From Rhodanobacter glycinis (GTDB lineage Bacteria > Pseudomonadota > Gammaproteobacteria > Xanthomonadales > Rhodanobacteraceae): a stretch of 64,000 bases of DNA. Each line of letters starts with the position of its first letter. Within the stretch, counting starts at the first letter, position 1. A model generated the notes under the pieces. That model was not told the origin of the DNA. It ran no database searches and was given only the letters and a program-made list of their open reading frames with translations. Below are positions 18,990 to 28,126 of this stretch, piece after piece. A program made the translations under genes and the position numbers. The stretch is taken from assembly GCF_006438785.1 (NCBI RefSeq), contig NZ_RCZB01000001.1, forward strand, positions 507,912 to 571,911. The letters are read 5' to 3'.

Positions 18990-19922
18990 ATGAACCACGA
19001 ACTGGATCCAGCCGCCGGCACCTTGCCGCATGAGAATTTTCGCTGCGGCACGGTCGCCCTGGCCGGGCGTCCCAACGTGGGCAAGTCGACCCTGCTCAAT
19101 GCGCTGATCGGTTACCGCCTGTCGATCATCAGCCCGCGACCGCAAACCACGCGCCACCGCATCCTCGGCATCAATACCACCGAGGCCGGGCAGATCATGT
19201 ATGTCGATACACCCGGCCTGCACCGCGGCGCCAAGCGGGCAATGAATCGCAGCCTGAACCGGGCCGCGCGTTCGGCGATCAGCGACGTCGACCTGGTGGT
19301 GCAGGTGATCGAGGCTGGCCGGTTCACCGACGAGGATGAAGCGTTGTACGCGGCCCTGGTCGAACAGTCGTCGCCGCGGCTGCTGGTGATCAACAAGGTC
19401 GATCTGAACAAGGACAAGACGGTGATGTTGCCGTTCGTCGCCGATCTGGTGGCCAAGCACAGCTACGACGAAATCCATTACGTCAGTGCGCTCAAGGAGC
19501 AGGGCCTGAAGGAGCTGGAGCAGGCGATCCTGAAGCGACTGCCGGTGCAGCCGCCGGTATACGGCGAAGACGAAGTCACCGATCGCAGCGAGCGTTTCCT
19601 TGCGGCCGAGATGGTGCGCGAACAGCTGATGCTGCGGCTCGATCAGGAGCTGCCGTACGCCACCACGGTTGAGATCGAACAATTCAACGACCGCCCCGAC
19701 GGCATCGCCGAAATCCACGCGATCATCTGGGTCGAACGCGATGGCCAGAAGGCCATCGTGATCGGCAACGGCGGCGCCCAGCTCAAGGCGATCGGCACCA
19801 GTGCGCGCCGCCACATGGAGCGCATGTTCGAGCGCAAGGTGTTCCTGAAGCTGTGGGTGAAGGTGCGCGAAGGCTGGGTCGACGACGAGAACATGCTCAA
19901 GAAGTTCGGTTATACGGACTGA
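18990..19922 (+). CDS. era: GTPase Era
   Basis: 310 residues. G1 GRPNVGKSTL, G2 TTRHR, G3 DTPGLH and G4 NKVD are all present, followed by a C-terminal KH domain with VIGNGGAQLKAIGTSARR. It assembles the 30S ribosomal subunit at 16S rRNA. The conserved order rnc-era-recO is kept. Confidence 0.97.
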   Translation: MNHELDPAAGTLPHENFRCGTVALAGRPNVGKSTLLNALIGYRLSIISPRPQTTRHRILGINTTEAGQIMYVDTPGLHRGAKRAMNRSLNRAARSAISDVDLVVQVIEAGRFTDEDEALYAALVEQSSPRLLVINKVDLNKDKTVMLPFVADLVAKHSYDEIHYVSALKEQGLKELEQAILKRLPVQPPVYGEDEVTDRSERFLAAEMVREQLMLRLDQELPYATTVEIEQFNDRPDGIAEIHAIIWVERDGQKAIVIGNGGAQLKAIGTSARRHMERMFERKVFLKLWVKVREGWVDDENMLKKFGYTD

Positions 19923-19994
19923 AGTAGAGAATCGGGAATAGGGAATCGATGGAGCGGATTCCGATTTTCCGAGTCACGATATCCGGCAAATTCC

Positions 19995-20726
19995 ATGCGC
20001 ATCGAACAGCAACCCGCCTACGTGCTGCACGCGCGGCCTTACCGCGAGACATCGTTGTTGCTGGAATGCCTGACCCGTGAGCACGGGCGTCTCGGCGTGG
20101 TGGCACGCGGCGTGCGGGGCGAACGCAGCCGCCTGCGGCGGGCGCAACTGGAACCGTTCCAGCCGGTGTTGATGGACCTGTTGCTGCGTGGCGAGATGGC
20201 CACGCTGACCGCAGTCGAGACGGTCGGTACGCCGCTGAGATTGCCCGGCGACGCGGGCCTGGCCGGGCTCTACCTCAACGAACTGGTGGTACGTCTGACA
20301 GGTCGCCAGGATCCGTTTCCGCTGCTGTTCGACGCCTATGCGCAAACGTTGGCGCGGCTGGCCGCGGGCGAGTCGCTGGCGTGGACTCTGCGCCGATTCG
20401 AACGCGATCTGCTGGAGCTGATCGGTTACGGCCTGCAGTTGCAGCACGATTCCGATACAGGCGAGGCATTGCAGGCGGATGCTTCCTACCGCTACCGGGT
20501 CGAGCAGGGCGCAGTGCGTTGCGCGGCGGATAGCGCGCTAGCCTTGCGCGGCAGCGACCTGCTGGCGCTGGAGCAGGACTGCATGCCCGACAATGGCGGC
20601 CTGAAATCCCTGCGCGACATGATGCGCGAGGTCATCCGTTTTCATCTGGGCGGCGGCGAGTTGCGCGCCTGGCGGGTATTGGCGATGGCGGTTTCGCGCC
20701 GGCCGGGCGACAGCGCCGCCAGCTAG
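19995..20726 (+). CDS. recO: DNA repair protein RecO
   Basis: 243 residues. The N-terminal OB fold contains YVLHARPYRETSLLLECLTREHGRL, and the helical C-terminal domain ends with FHLGGGELRAWRVL. It loads RecA with RecR in the RecFOR pathway. Its last four bases overlap the end of the convergent response-regulator gene. The 70-bp gap after era contains a short GGGAATAGGGAATCG repeat of a kind often seen between xanthomonad genes. Confidence 0.93.
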   Translation: MRIEQQPAYVLHARPYRETSLLLECLTREHGRLGVVARGVRGERSRLRRAQLEPFQPVLMDLLLRGEMATLTAVETVGTPLRLPGDAGLAGLYLNELVVRLTGRQDPFPLLFDAYAQTLARLAAGESLAWTLRRFERDLLELIGYGLQLQHDSDTGEALQADASYRYRVEQGAVRCAADSALALRGSDLLALEQDCMPDNGGLKSLRDMMREVIRFHLGGGELRAWRVLAMAVSRRPGDSAAS

Positions 20727-21460
20727 CTGTCCAGCGCCTGCAACGTCGCCAGCAGCGTCTTGCGAAAGCGGACCAGAGCGGCCGGTGTCGCACCGCCGTG
20801 TTGCGACAGCTGCCGCTGCAGCAGCACGGTTTGCGATGACAGCGCGGCGGCACCGCAGAAACCGCAGGATGAGCGCAGCCGGTGCAGTCGTTCGCTGAAG
20901 ACACCCTGGTTGCGGCTCAACGGATCCAGCTCCTGCTGGAGCAGGGCCAGTTCTTCGCGCAGCAGCAATCGCAGTGCGCGCATCGTGGTGGCGTCGCCGG
21001 TGGTGGTCAGTGCGGCGCGGTCGTCGAGTACGCTGGCATCGTGGTCCGGCTGCACCAGCGCCAGCACGCGCTGCAGATCGGATACCCCACAGGGTTTGAG
21101 CAGGATATCGCTGAAGCCGGCGTCCAGCAGCAGCTGGCGCTCGGCCGGCTCCAGCTCGGCGGTGGTGGCCACCGCGATGCTGTCGGTCGACCCTGCCCGT
21201 GCATCGCCACGCAGCTGGGTGAGGATGCTCAGCGCACCGGCGCCGGGCATGCGGCAATCCAGCAGCAACAGGTCGAAGGCTTGCGCTCGGGCCCGTTCCA
21301 GCGCCGCCATGCCATCCGTGCAGGCTTCGATCCTGGCGCCCAGCAAACGCAGCCCATCGCACAGGAAGCGGCAGCTGCCGGGGTCATCGTCCGCCACCAG
21401 CACGCTTGGGCAGGTGAGGTTGGAGGACTCTGGATGAGCGTTGGCGAAGGGGCTGGTCAT
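20723..21460 (-). CDS. Response regulator with C-terminal Hpt-like phosphotransfer domain
   Basis: 245 residues. The receiver domain (about 17-137) has the acidic pair at Asp24-26, phospho-acceptor Asp68 (LLLLDCRMPG) and Lys122. The C-terminal helical region (about 150-245) carries LHRLRSSCGFCGA, which fits the Hpt pattern HxLK/R-(S/G)xxxxxGA with His193 as acceptor. It may therefore relay phosphate between a hybrid kinase and another regulator; no kinase gene is adjacent. It is convergent with recO and divergent from the YdbH-like gene. Confidence 0.75.
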   Translation of the reverse strand: MTSPFANAHPESSNLTCPSVLVADDDPGSCRFLCDGLRLLGARIEACTDGMAALERARAQAFDLLLLDCRMPGAGALSILTQLRGDARAGSTDSIAVATTAELEPAERQLLLDAGFSDILLKPCGVSDLQRVLALVQPDHDASVLDDRAALTTTGDATTMRALRLLLREELALLQQELDPLSRNQGVFSERLHRLRSSCGFCGAAALSSQTVLLQRQLSQHGGATPAALVRFRKTLLATLQALDS

Positions 21461-21505
21461 GACGAAATCCTTGTCGTTCAGCTTAATTTGGCAGAATGGC
21501 GCGAC

Positions 21506-23527
21506 ATGCGCCCGACATCAAGCCATCTTTTGCTGTGTTGCTGCCTTCTGCTGGGGATCGGCTGGGGGTTGCCTGCGCGCGCGGATGTGCTGCTGACGGC
21601 GAAGTCCATCGACGTGCCCGGCGTTCGTCTGCAGACGGTAACTGTCAGGCTCGGTGTGGATGCTGCCGGCGGGCTTGGGCTGCAGTTGCACGCTGGTCAG
21701 GCCGATGTGCCGGCGATGGGTTGGCGACGACTGGGCCTGACCCTCGATGGCAATCTGCAGCGGGACGATCGCCTGCGCTGGGTTTTCGATGGCGATGTAC
21801 GACTGGCCGGTGCTCCTGGTGGCGCGCTCAGCGACGCTCACGTAAACATCCTGCTCAGCGAGTCGGCCAACACCTTGCTGGTGGATATCCTGCAGGGCAA
21901 GGCGCATGTCAGTACCGCGTTGCCGCTGGATCAACCCACCCACGCGCAGATCCGCCTGGACGACCTTCCCGCCGGCTGGCTGCAGGGACTGCTCGGCACG
22001 GTCTGGTCGGGACGCCCCACCAGTGGCCGGCTGGATGCCGAGTTGGCGCTGGACCTGCATGATCCCGGCATCCAGTCATCCGGGCGATTCACTCTGAATG
22101 GGGTGGGTTTTGACACTCCGACTGGCACCTTGGCCGGGCAAGGACTGAACGGCACGGGCCGCTTCAGCCTGGATACCACCGATGGCCCGGCCCGGATGGA
22201 TCTGGATGCTGCCCTGCGCGGCGGCGAGCTGCTGCTGGGTCCGCTTTACGCCAGGTTGCCCGATCACCCGGTACAGCTCGGTCTACGGGCCAGCGCGCAG
22301 GGCGGCGCGTTCGAGGTGAGCCGGCTGCGGCTGAATGACGCCGATGCGCTGCAGCTCGATGGCGCGCTGGCATTCGATGCCAAGGGTGAGCTGAAGACAC
22401 TGAAACTGGACCGCCTGCACGCGAGTTTCCCAGCGGCCTACCAACGCTACGGTCAGGCCTGGCTGAGCACCCTGGGGCTGCGCGACATGCGCATTGCCGG
22501 ACAGCTCAACGGCAGCCTGGATCTGCGCACCGACGGCCCGCACAGCTTTGCGTTCACCACCGATGGCCTGAATGTGGCCGATGCGGCTGGCCGGCTCGCT
22601 ATCGAAGACCTGCATGGCGGGCTGGACTGGGCGATCCAGGGCGATCGGCCCGCCACCACGCTCGGCTGGCGCAACCTGCAGTTCTATCGGGTGCCCAACG
22701 GTGTGGCGCAATCGCAATGGCGCAGTCACGACGGCACGCTCAGCCTGCAGCAGCCGCTGCTGGTGCCGGTGTTGAAGGGCCAGTTGCGGATCGGCGAACT
22801 GGATTGGCGCCCGGCGGCGGCAAAAGGGCAGCGTCTCTCGACCTCGATGGTGCTGACCGGAGTCGACATGGCGGCTTTCAGTCAGGCGATGGGCTGGCCG
22901 GCATTTCCCGGCACCCTCGGTGGTGCGATTCCGTCCTTGCGCTGGGTCGATGATCGTTTCGAACTGCAGGGTGGCCTGTCGGCCAACCTGTTCGGCGGCT
23001 TCGTCGACATCACCCGGCTATCGTTGCAGCAGCCGTTCGGACCCAATCCGGTATTGAACGGCGACATCGCCTTGAAGCAGCTCGACCTCGCTGCAATCAC
23101 CAGCGTGTTCGATTTCGGCAACATCACCGGACGACTGGACGGCTCGGTGGACGACCTGCGACTAGTCGACTGGAGTCCGGTTGCGTTCAAGGCAAGCCTG
23201 CTCGCCGGCAGCGGTGGGCGCATCAGCCAGCGGGCGGTGAACAACCTCACCGCAGTCGGTGGCGGTGGCATTGCCGCCGGTCTGCAAGGCGCCGTGCTGA
23301 AACTGTTCAAGACCTTCGGCTACAAGCGGATCGGGCTCAATTGTGCGCTCCAGGGCACGGTCTGCCAGATGAGCGGTCTGGAGCCCGGCGATGACGGCTA
23401 CACTATCGTCGAAGGCAGCGGTTTGCCGCGGCTGCAGGTGATCGGCCACCAGACCCAGGTCGATTGGCCCACGCTGGTTCAACGTCTGCATGACGCCATC
23501 AATGGAGCGGCTCCGCAGATTCGTTGA
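21506..23527 (+). CDS. YdbH-like AsmA-superfamily envelope protein
   Basis: 673 residues with an N-terminal hydrophobic signal or anchor (HLLLCCCLLLGIGWGLPARA) and then repeated beta-rich segments like those of AsmA-like bridge proteins. The C-terminal region (GGRISQRAVNNLTAVGGG, then GYTIVEGSGLPRLQVIG) resembles YdbH. In E. coli, YdbH works with TamB and YhdP in carrying phospholipids to the outer membrane. The frame is open to 20882, but that part is antisense to the regulator gene; the ATG at 21506 starts the signal sequence. It is smaller than E. coli YdbH (about 880 residues). The next gene is its likely partner. Confidence 0.75.
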   Translation: MRPTSSHLLLCCCLLLGIGWGLPARADVLLTAKSIDVPGVRLQTVTVRLGVDAAGGLGLQLHAGQADVPAMGWRRLGLTLDGNLQRDDRLRWVFDGDVRLAGAPGGALSDAHVNILLSESANTLLVDILQGKAHVSTALPLDQPTHAQIRLDDLPAGWLQGLLGTVWSGRPTSGRLDAELALDLHDPGIQSSGRFTLNGVGFDTPTGTLAGQGLNGTGRFSLDTTDGPARMDLDAALRGGELLLGPLYARLPDHPVQLGLRASAQGGAFEVSRLRLNDADALQLDGALAFDAKGELKTLKLDRLHASFPAAYQRYGQAWLSTLGLRDMRIAGQLNGSLDLRTDGPHSFAFTTDGLNVADAAGRLAIEDLHGGLDWAIQGDRPATTLGWRNLQFYRVPNGVAQSQWRSHDGTLSLQQPLLVPVLKGQLRIGELDWRPAAAKGQRLSTSMVLTGVDMAAFSQAMGWPAFPGTLGGAIPSLRWVDDRFELQGGLSANLFGGFVDITRLSLQQPFGPNPVLNGDIALKQLDLAAITSVFDFGNITGRLDGSVDDLRLVDWSPVAFKASLLAGSGGRISQRAVNNLTAVGGGGIAAGLQGAVLKLFKTFGYKRIGLNCALQGTVCQMSGLEPGDDGYTIVEGSGLPRLQVIGHQTQVDWPTLVQRLHDAINGAAPQIR

Positions 23528-23572
23528 CGTCGCTGCATCTCCCCCTTCTCACTACAACTGCCGGAGTCCGCC

Positions 23573-24181
23573 ATGCGCAAGCTCGTCTACGTGATCCTGA
23601 CCTCACTGGCCGTGGCGCTGGTCGGCTGCGTCACCATCAACGTGTACTTTCCGGAAGCCGCTGCGCAGAAAGCCGCCGACCAGTTCATCGGCAATGTGCT
23701 GGACGGCGCCGCGCCCGCCGCGAGCCCCGCGCCGAAACAGCAGAAGCCGGCTGCCGGCAACGATGGCCAGCAGCCTTCGGCAATGCTGCTCGACCTGCTG
23801 ATTCCCGCCGCGCAAGCCGCCGACACACCGAACATCCGCATCCAGACCAGCGCCACCGAAGCCATCAGCGGGCGCATGCACGAGCGCTTCCAGGGGGCGC
23901 TGGGTGATCTGCTGGACAGCGGCGCGGTGGGCTTCACCCGTGACGGCATGGTCGCCATGCGTGACGCTGCCAAAGTGCCGCTGAGCCAGCGCGCGCAGGC
24001 CAATACCACGGTGGCCGACGAAAACCGTGACCGCGTCGCGCTGTACCGCGAAGTGGCCAATGCCAACAACCACCCGGAGTGGGAGCCGCAGATCCGCGTC
24101 ACCTTCGCCAAGAGCTGGATCGAGAAGGCCCGGGCCGGCTGGTATTACCAGGATGCCGCCGGCGCCTGGCAGAAAAAGTAA
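23573..24181 (+). CDS. DUF1318 (YdbL-like) lipoprotein with YnbE-like N-terminus
   Basis: 202 residues. A lipobox ends at Cys19 (ALVGC), followed by VTINVYFPEAAAQKAADQFI. A Pro/Ala/Gln linker leads to a C-terminal DUF1318 domain (about 115-202) ending ARAGWYYQDAAGAWQKK. In E. coli, YnbE (lipoprotein) and YdbL (periplasmic DUF1318) are separate proteins encoded after ydbH. Here both features seem joined in one protein 45 bp downstream of the YdbH-like gene. The predicted place is the outer membrane, facing the periplasm. Confidence 0.8.
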   Translation: MRKLVYVILTSLAVALVGCVTINVYFPEAAAQKAADQFIGNVLDGAAPAASPAPKQQKPAAGNDGQQPSAMLLDLLIPAAQAADTPNIRIQTSATEAISGRMHERFQGALGDLLDSGAVGFTRDGMVAMRDAAKVPLSQRAQANTTVADENRDRVALYREVANANNHPEWEPQIRVTFAKSWIEKARAGWYYQDAAGAWQKK

Positions 24182-24217
24182 GCGCTGCGGGAGCGCACCG
24201 CGGTACATGCTGCTCCT

Positions 24218-24288
24218 GTGGGAGCGACTTCAGTCGCGATGCTCTTGGCCGAATGCAGGAAAGGCATCGCGAACGGAGTCGCTCCCAC
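24218..24288. repeat. REP-like palindromic repeat
   Basis: GTGGGAGCGACTTCAGTCGCGATGC and its near-complement GCATCGCGAACGGAGTCGCTCCCAC form two imperfect arms about 20 bp apart. GTGGGAGCGAC with an inner TCAGTCGCGA resembles the REP/BIME elements of Pseudomonas and xanthomonads. It lies between the DUF1318 gene and rlmD. Confidence 0.75.
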
Positions 24289-24381
24289 GAAAGGCCACGC
24301 AAGGCAGAACGCGTGGGCGTCACCCGGGCCGATCTGGGATAATCGGCGGCCAGCCCCAGCGGCCTCAACCGTCCGAGCCTC

Positions 24382-25719
24382 ATGTCCCGATCCAACTCCG
24401 TTTCGCCGACGCCTTTCGAAGCCCACATCACCGATCTCGGCCATGACGGCCGCGGGGTGGCCCGCATCGACGGCAAGACGGTGTTCGTCAGCGGTGCACT
24501 GCTGGGCGAACAGGTCATGGCCCGGCTGCGCAAGCGTCATCGCCATTTCGACGAGGCCGAAGTCGTCGAGGTGATCGTGCCGTCGCCGCACCGGGTGGAA
24601 CCGCGTTGCCGGCATTTCGCACACTGCAGCGGCTGCTCGCTGCAGCATCTGGATGCGGAATCGCAGATCGCCGCCAAGCAGCGCGTGCTGGCGGAAAATT
24701 TCGAACGCATCGGCAAGGTCACGCCGCAGCTGTGGTTGCCGCCGCTCTCCGGTGCGCCGTGGGGCTATCGGCGCAAGGGCCGCCTGTCGGTGCGCAACGT
24801 GGCGAAGAAGGGCCGCGTGCTGGTGGGTTTCCGCGAGGAGCAGAACCCGCGCTTCGTCGCCGAGATCCAGCAATGCGAAGTGATGCATCCGGCGCTCGGC
24901 CCCAAGGTCGGTCTGCTGGCCGATCTGCTCAGCGCGATGGACGCGGTCGACACCATCCCGCAGATCGAATTCGCCGCCGGCGACGACCTGATGGCGCTGG
25001 TGTTCCGGCACATGCAGCCGCTGAGTGAACGCGACCAGGCCGCGTTGATCGCGTTCGGCCAGCAGCATGGGCTGGCGATCTACCTGCAGCCGGGCGGCAA
25101 CAGCAGCGTGCATCCGTTGTGGCCGGAAAACCCGCGGCTGGCGTTCCGCATCGCCAGCGGCGATGCCGCTATCGAGGACGTCGAGCTGGAGTTCCAGCCG
25201 CTCGATTTCGTGCAGGTCAACGCCGACATGAACCAGCGCATGATGGCGCGCACGCTGGAGCTGCTCGATCCGCAACCGACCGATCGCGTACTGGACCTGT
25301 TCTGCGGCCTCGGCAATTTCACCTTGCCGATCGCGCGCCGCGTCGCCGAAGTGGTCGGCGTGGAAGGCGAACACGGCCTGGTCGAGCGCGCCGCGCAGAA
25401 CGCCGCGCGCAACGGCATCGACAACGCGCGTTTCCATGTGGCGAATCTGTTCGAGGATCAGCGTGCCACCGACTGGGCACGCCAGCCGTGGGACAAGGTG
25501 CTGCTCGATCCGCCACGCGCCGGTGCCGACAAGGTGCTGGAGTATCTGCCGCACAAGCAGACGCACCGCATCGTCTATGTGTCCTGCCATCCGGCCTCGC
25601 TGGCGCGTGATGCCGGCATCCTGGTCAATCAACACGGCTTCAAGCTGAAGTCGGCCGGCGTGATGGACATGTTCCCGCATACCGCGCACGTCGAATCGAT
25701 CGCGTTGTTTGACAGGTAA
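24382..25719 (+). CDS. rlmD: 23S rRNA (uracil(1939)-C(5))-methyltransferase
   Basis: 445 residues. The N-terminal TRAM domain (residues ~10-70) is followed by an Fe-S cluster site (Cys76, Cys82, Cys85, Cys165). The SAM-binding motif DLFCGLGNFTLPIA and LLDPPRAGAD precede the catalytic Cys402 in VYVSCHPASLARD. It methylates U1939 of 23S rRNA. RumA-type features (four Cys, TRAM) favour RlmD over RlmC or TrmA. Confidence 0.93.
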   Translation: MSRSNSVSPTPFEAHITDLGHDGRGVARIDGKTVFVSGALLGEQVMARLRKRHRHFDEAEVVEVIVPSPHRVEPRCRHFAHCSGCSLQHLDAESQIAAKQRVLAENFERIGKVTPQLWLPPLSGAPWGYRRKGRLSVRNVAKKGRVLVGFREEQNPRFVAEIQQCEVMHPALGPKVGLLADLLSAMDAVDTIPQIEFAAGDDLMALVFRHMQPLSERDQAALIAFGQQHGLAIYLQPGGNSSVHPLWPENPRLAFRIASGDAAIEDVELEFQPLDFVQVNADMNQRMMARTLELLDPQPTDRVLDLFCGLGNFTLPIARRVAEVVGVEGEHGLVERAAQNAARNGIDNARFHVANLFEDQRATDWARQPWDKVLLDPPRAGADKVLEYLPHKQTHRIVYVSCHPASLARDAGILVNQHGFKLKSAGVMDMFPHTAHVESIALFDR

Positions 25720-25787
25720 CTTGTGCATTCGTCCCTGAATGCGAAAATCAAAAAGCGGCCATCCATGGCCGCACTCATCGAAAAAGC

Positions 25788-26309
25788 ATGGCCATCGAAA
25801 TCGAACGCAAATTTCTGCTGGCCAGCGACGACTGGCGCGCAGCCATCGAACGCAGTGAGCCGATCGCGCAGGGTTATCTGGTCGGCGCGCAGGCGTTGCG
25901 CGATGGCAGTGCGCGCGCCTCGGTGCGCGCACGCCTCGCCGGCAAGCAGGCGTGGTTGAACATCAAGGCGGCCACGCCGGGTATCGCACGCGCCGAGTTC
26001 GACTATCCGATACCGGTGGCCGATGCCAAGGCGTTGCTGGCCAGCCTGTGCGATGGTGTGCTGGAAAAGGTGCGCCACCATGTGCGGGTCGACGGCGTGC
26101 TTTTCGAGGTCGATGAGTTCGAGGGCGACAACCACGGACTGATCGTCGCTGAAGTGGAGCTGCCGGCAGTCGATGCGCCATTCCCGCGACCGGCATGGCT
26201 GGGCCGCGAGGTGAGTGCACTGATGCGCTACTACAACGTCAACCTGATCGCGCATCCGTACCGGCAGTGGTCGCCAGCCGAGCGCGCTGCCGAGGATGCC
26301 GCATGCTGA
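25788..26309 (+). CDS. CYTH domain protein (inorganic triphosphatase-like)
   Basis: 173 residues beginning MAIEIERKFLL, the EIERKF signature of the CYTH superfamily. Further charged tunnel residues appear as RARLAGKQAWLNIK, RHHVRVDG, FEVDEFEG and VAEVELP. Bacterial members usually hydrolyse inorganic triphosphate; adenylate cyclase activity is less likely. It overlaps nagZ by seven bases. Confidence 0.87.
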   Translation: MAIEIERKFLLASDDWRAAIERSEPIAQGYLVGAQALRDGSARASVRARLAGKQAWLNIKAATPGIARAEFDYPIPVADAKALLASLCDGVLEKVRHHVRVDGVLFEVDEFEGDNHGLIVAEVELPAVDAPFPRPAWLGREVSALMRYYNVNLIAHPYRQWSPAERAAEDAAC

Positions 26310-27319
26310 TGATCGGCGTGGCCGCGCTGGAACTGGCCGAACACGAGAAGCGCTGGCTGACCGCGCCGGGCGTGGCGGGCGTGCTGCTGTTCGCGCGCAA
26401 CTACCAGTCGCGCGAGCAACTGATCGCGCTGTGCGATGCGATGCGCGAGATCGGCGGCGACGAGCTGCTGATCGCGGTCGACCAGGAAGGCGGCCCGGTG
26501 CAGCGTTTCCGCGACGGTTTCACCCGCCTGCCGCCGCTGGCGGCGATCGGTGCGAGATACGAGCACGATCCCGTGGACGCCGTGCGGCTGGCGGAGGAAC
26601 ACGCCTGGGTGATGGCCAGCGAGCTGCGCGCCAGCGGCGTCGATTTCAGTTTTGCGCCGGTGGTCGATCTCGCGCGAGGCAATGCGGCGATCGGTCTGCG
26701 CGCGTTCCACGCCGATCCGGCGGTAACCGCCGAGCTGGCGCAGGCCTACGTGCGCGGCATGCATCTGGGCGGCATGGCAGCAGTACTGAAGCACTTTCCC
26801 GGACATGGCTCGGTCGCCGTCGATACGCACAAGGCGCAGGCGATCGACCCGCGCCCCCTCGACGAGATCCGCCGCGACGACCTGCTGCCGTTCGCCGAGT
26901 GCATCGAGGCGCGGGTCGAGGCGGTGATGATGGCGCACGTGATCTATCCGGCGGTGGACAGCCAGCCAGCCGGCTATTCGAAAGTGTGGATCGAGCAGAT
27001 CCTGCGTGGCGAGCTCGGTTTCGCCGGCGCGGTGATCAGCGACGACATCAGCATGGCCGCCGCCGGCGCCGCCGGCAGCGTCGGTGAGCGGGTGCGCGCA
27101 CACTTGGCTGCTGGTTGTGACCTGGTACTGGCCTGCTTCCCGGAGGTAGTGGACGAGGCGATCGCCGCGATGCAGGGCGAAGCAACCGTGCTGCCGCCGC
27201 AACTGGCCAACCTGCGTGGCGCCCTGGGCGCGAGCTGGGGCAGCCTCACCAACAACCCGCAGCGCGATCGTTTCGTCGCGCGCATCATGGCGCTGCACGC
27301 CGATCAAGGAATCGCATGA
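26303..27319 (+). CDS. nagZ: Beta-N-acetylhexosaminidase (cell-wall recycling)
   Basis: 338 residues, glycoside hydrolase family 3. It has AVDQEGGPVQRF near residue 65, the KHFPGHG motif with the catalytic loop His (VAVDTHKA), and ISDDISMAAA with the nucleophile Asp. It removes GlcNAc from anhydro-muropeptides in the cytosol during peptidoglycan recycling. The frame is open upstream to 26195, but the ATG at 26303 starts the TIM barrel and overlaps the CYTH gene. It overlaps hpt by four bases (ATGA). Confidence 0.95.
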   Translation: MLMIGVAALELAEHEKRWLTAPGVAGVLLFARNYQSREQLIALCDAMREIGGDELLIAVDQEGGPVQRFRDGFTRLPPLAAIGARYEHDPVDAVRLAEEHAWVMASELRASGVDFSFAPVVDLARGNAAIGLRAFHADPAVTAELAQAYVRGMHLGGMAAVLKHFPGHGSVAVDTHKAQAIDPRPLDEIRRDDLLPFAECIEARVEAVMMAHVIYPAVDSQPAGYSKVWIEQILRGELGFAGAVISDDISMAAAGAAGSVGERVRAHLAAGCDLVLACFPEVVDEAIAAMQGEATVLPPQLANLRGALGASWGSLTNNPQRDRFVARIMALHADQGIA

Positions 27320-27879
27320 ATACTCCAACACCTTCGCTTGCCGATGCGCTGGCGCAGTCGGATCTTCTGCACGAGCGCGGCGAACTGGAAACCGTGATCG
27401 CCGACATGGGCCGGCGGATCGACGCCGCGCTGGGCGGCGAACGCGCCGTATTCCTCACCGTGATGAACGGCGCGCTGATCTTTGCCGGCCAGCTCGCGCT
27501 GGCGATCCGCACCGATCTGGAATTCGACTACGTGCACGCAACCCGCTACCGCGGCGCCACCTCCGGCAGCGACCTGCGCTGGCTGCGCGAGCCGATGGTG
27601 CCGCTGGCCGGTCGCGTGGTGCTGCTGGTCGACGACATCCTGGACGAAGGCCACACGCTGAAAGCGGTGCGCGAGGATTGCCATGCGCGCGGCGCGAAAA
27701 AAGTGCTGATCGCGAGCCTGTGCACCAAGCGGCATGATCGCCTGGTCGACGGCATCGCGTCGGACTTCAATGGCGTCGAGCTGCCCGATCGCTACGTGTT
27801 CGGCTACGGCATGGACTACTACGAGCAGGGTCGAAACCTGCCGGGGATCTATGCGTTGAAAGCCGGGAATGGGGAATAG
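27316..27879 (+). CDS. hpt: Hypoxanthine-guanine phosphoribosyltransferase
   Basis: 187 residues. The PRPP-binding motif VVLLVDDILDEGHTL is clear, and the family start FLTVMNGALIFAGQLALAI is present. It salvages hypoxanthine and guanine to IMP and GMP. It is translationally coupled to nagZ, and a purine nucleoside phosphorylase follows, so the cluster joins nucleoside cleavage with base salvage. Confidence 0.92.
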   Translation: MNTPTPSLADALAQSDLLHERGELETVIADMGRRIDAALGGERAVFLTVMNGALIFAGQLALAIRTDLEFDYVHATRYRGATSGSDLRWLREPMVPLAGRVVLLVDDILDEGHTLKAVREDCHARGAKKVLIASLCTKRHDRLVDGIASDFNGVELPDRYVFGYGMDYYEQGRNLPGIYALKAGNGE

Positions 27880-27930
27880 AAAATCGGGAGTCGGGAGTCG
27901 CGGTTGGCACCGAACTCTCCCGGCGCATTC

Positions 27931-28074
27931 CTTCTCCCTCCGGGAGAAGGTGCCCCGCAGGGGCGGATGAGGGTACGGCCGGAGCCAGATGTCGCCGGCG
28001 CGCGAGCATGATGTCCGCGCTCCCGCCCGCACCCTCATCCGGCGCTTCGCGCCACCTTCTCCCGGAGGGAGAAG
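27931..28074. repeat. Large intergenic inverted repeat
   Basis: Arms 27931-27974 and 28031-28074 are near-complements; each begins or ends with CTTCTCCCTCCGGGAGAAGG. Each arm also folds on itself. This is the widespread xanthomonad intergenic palindrome and probably forms a cruciform or mRNA hairpin between hpt and the phosphorylase gene. Confidence 0.8.
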
Positions 28075-28126
28075 GGAGTTTCTGCTGGCGAGTCTCTTGC
28101 GGTAAACCTGCAAATTGGAACACACG

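Noticed and set aside
19930..19950. Short GGGAATAGGGAATCG repeats at about 19930 and 27870
   Set aside because: Too short and degenerate to list as elements, although the same kind of sequence occurs between many xanthomonad genes.
24145..25932. 595-codon open frame on the minus strand
   Set aside because: It is antisense to rlmD and the ends of its neighbours; it has no recognisable motif.
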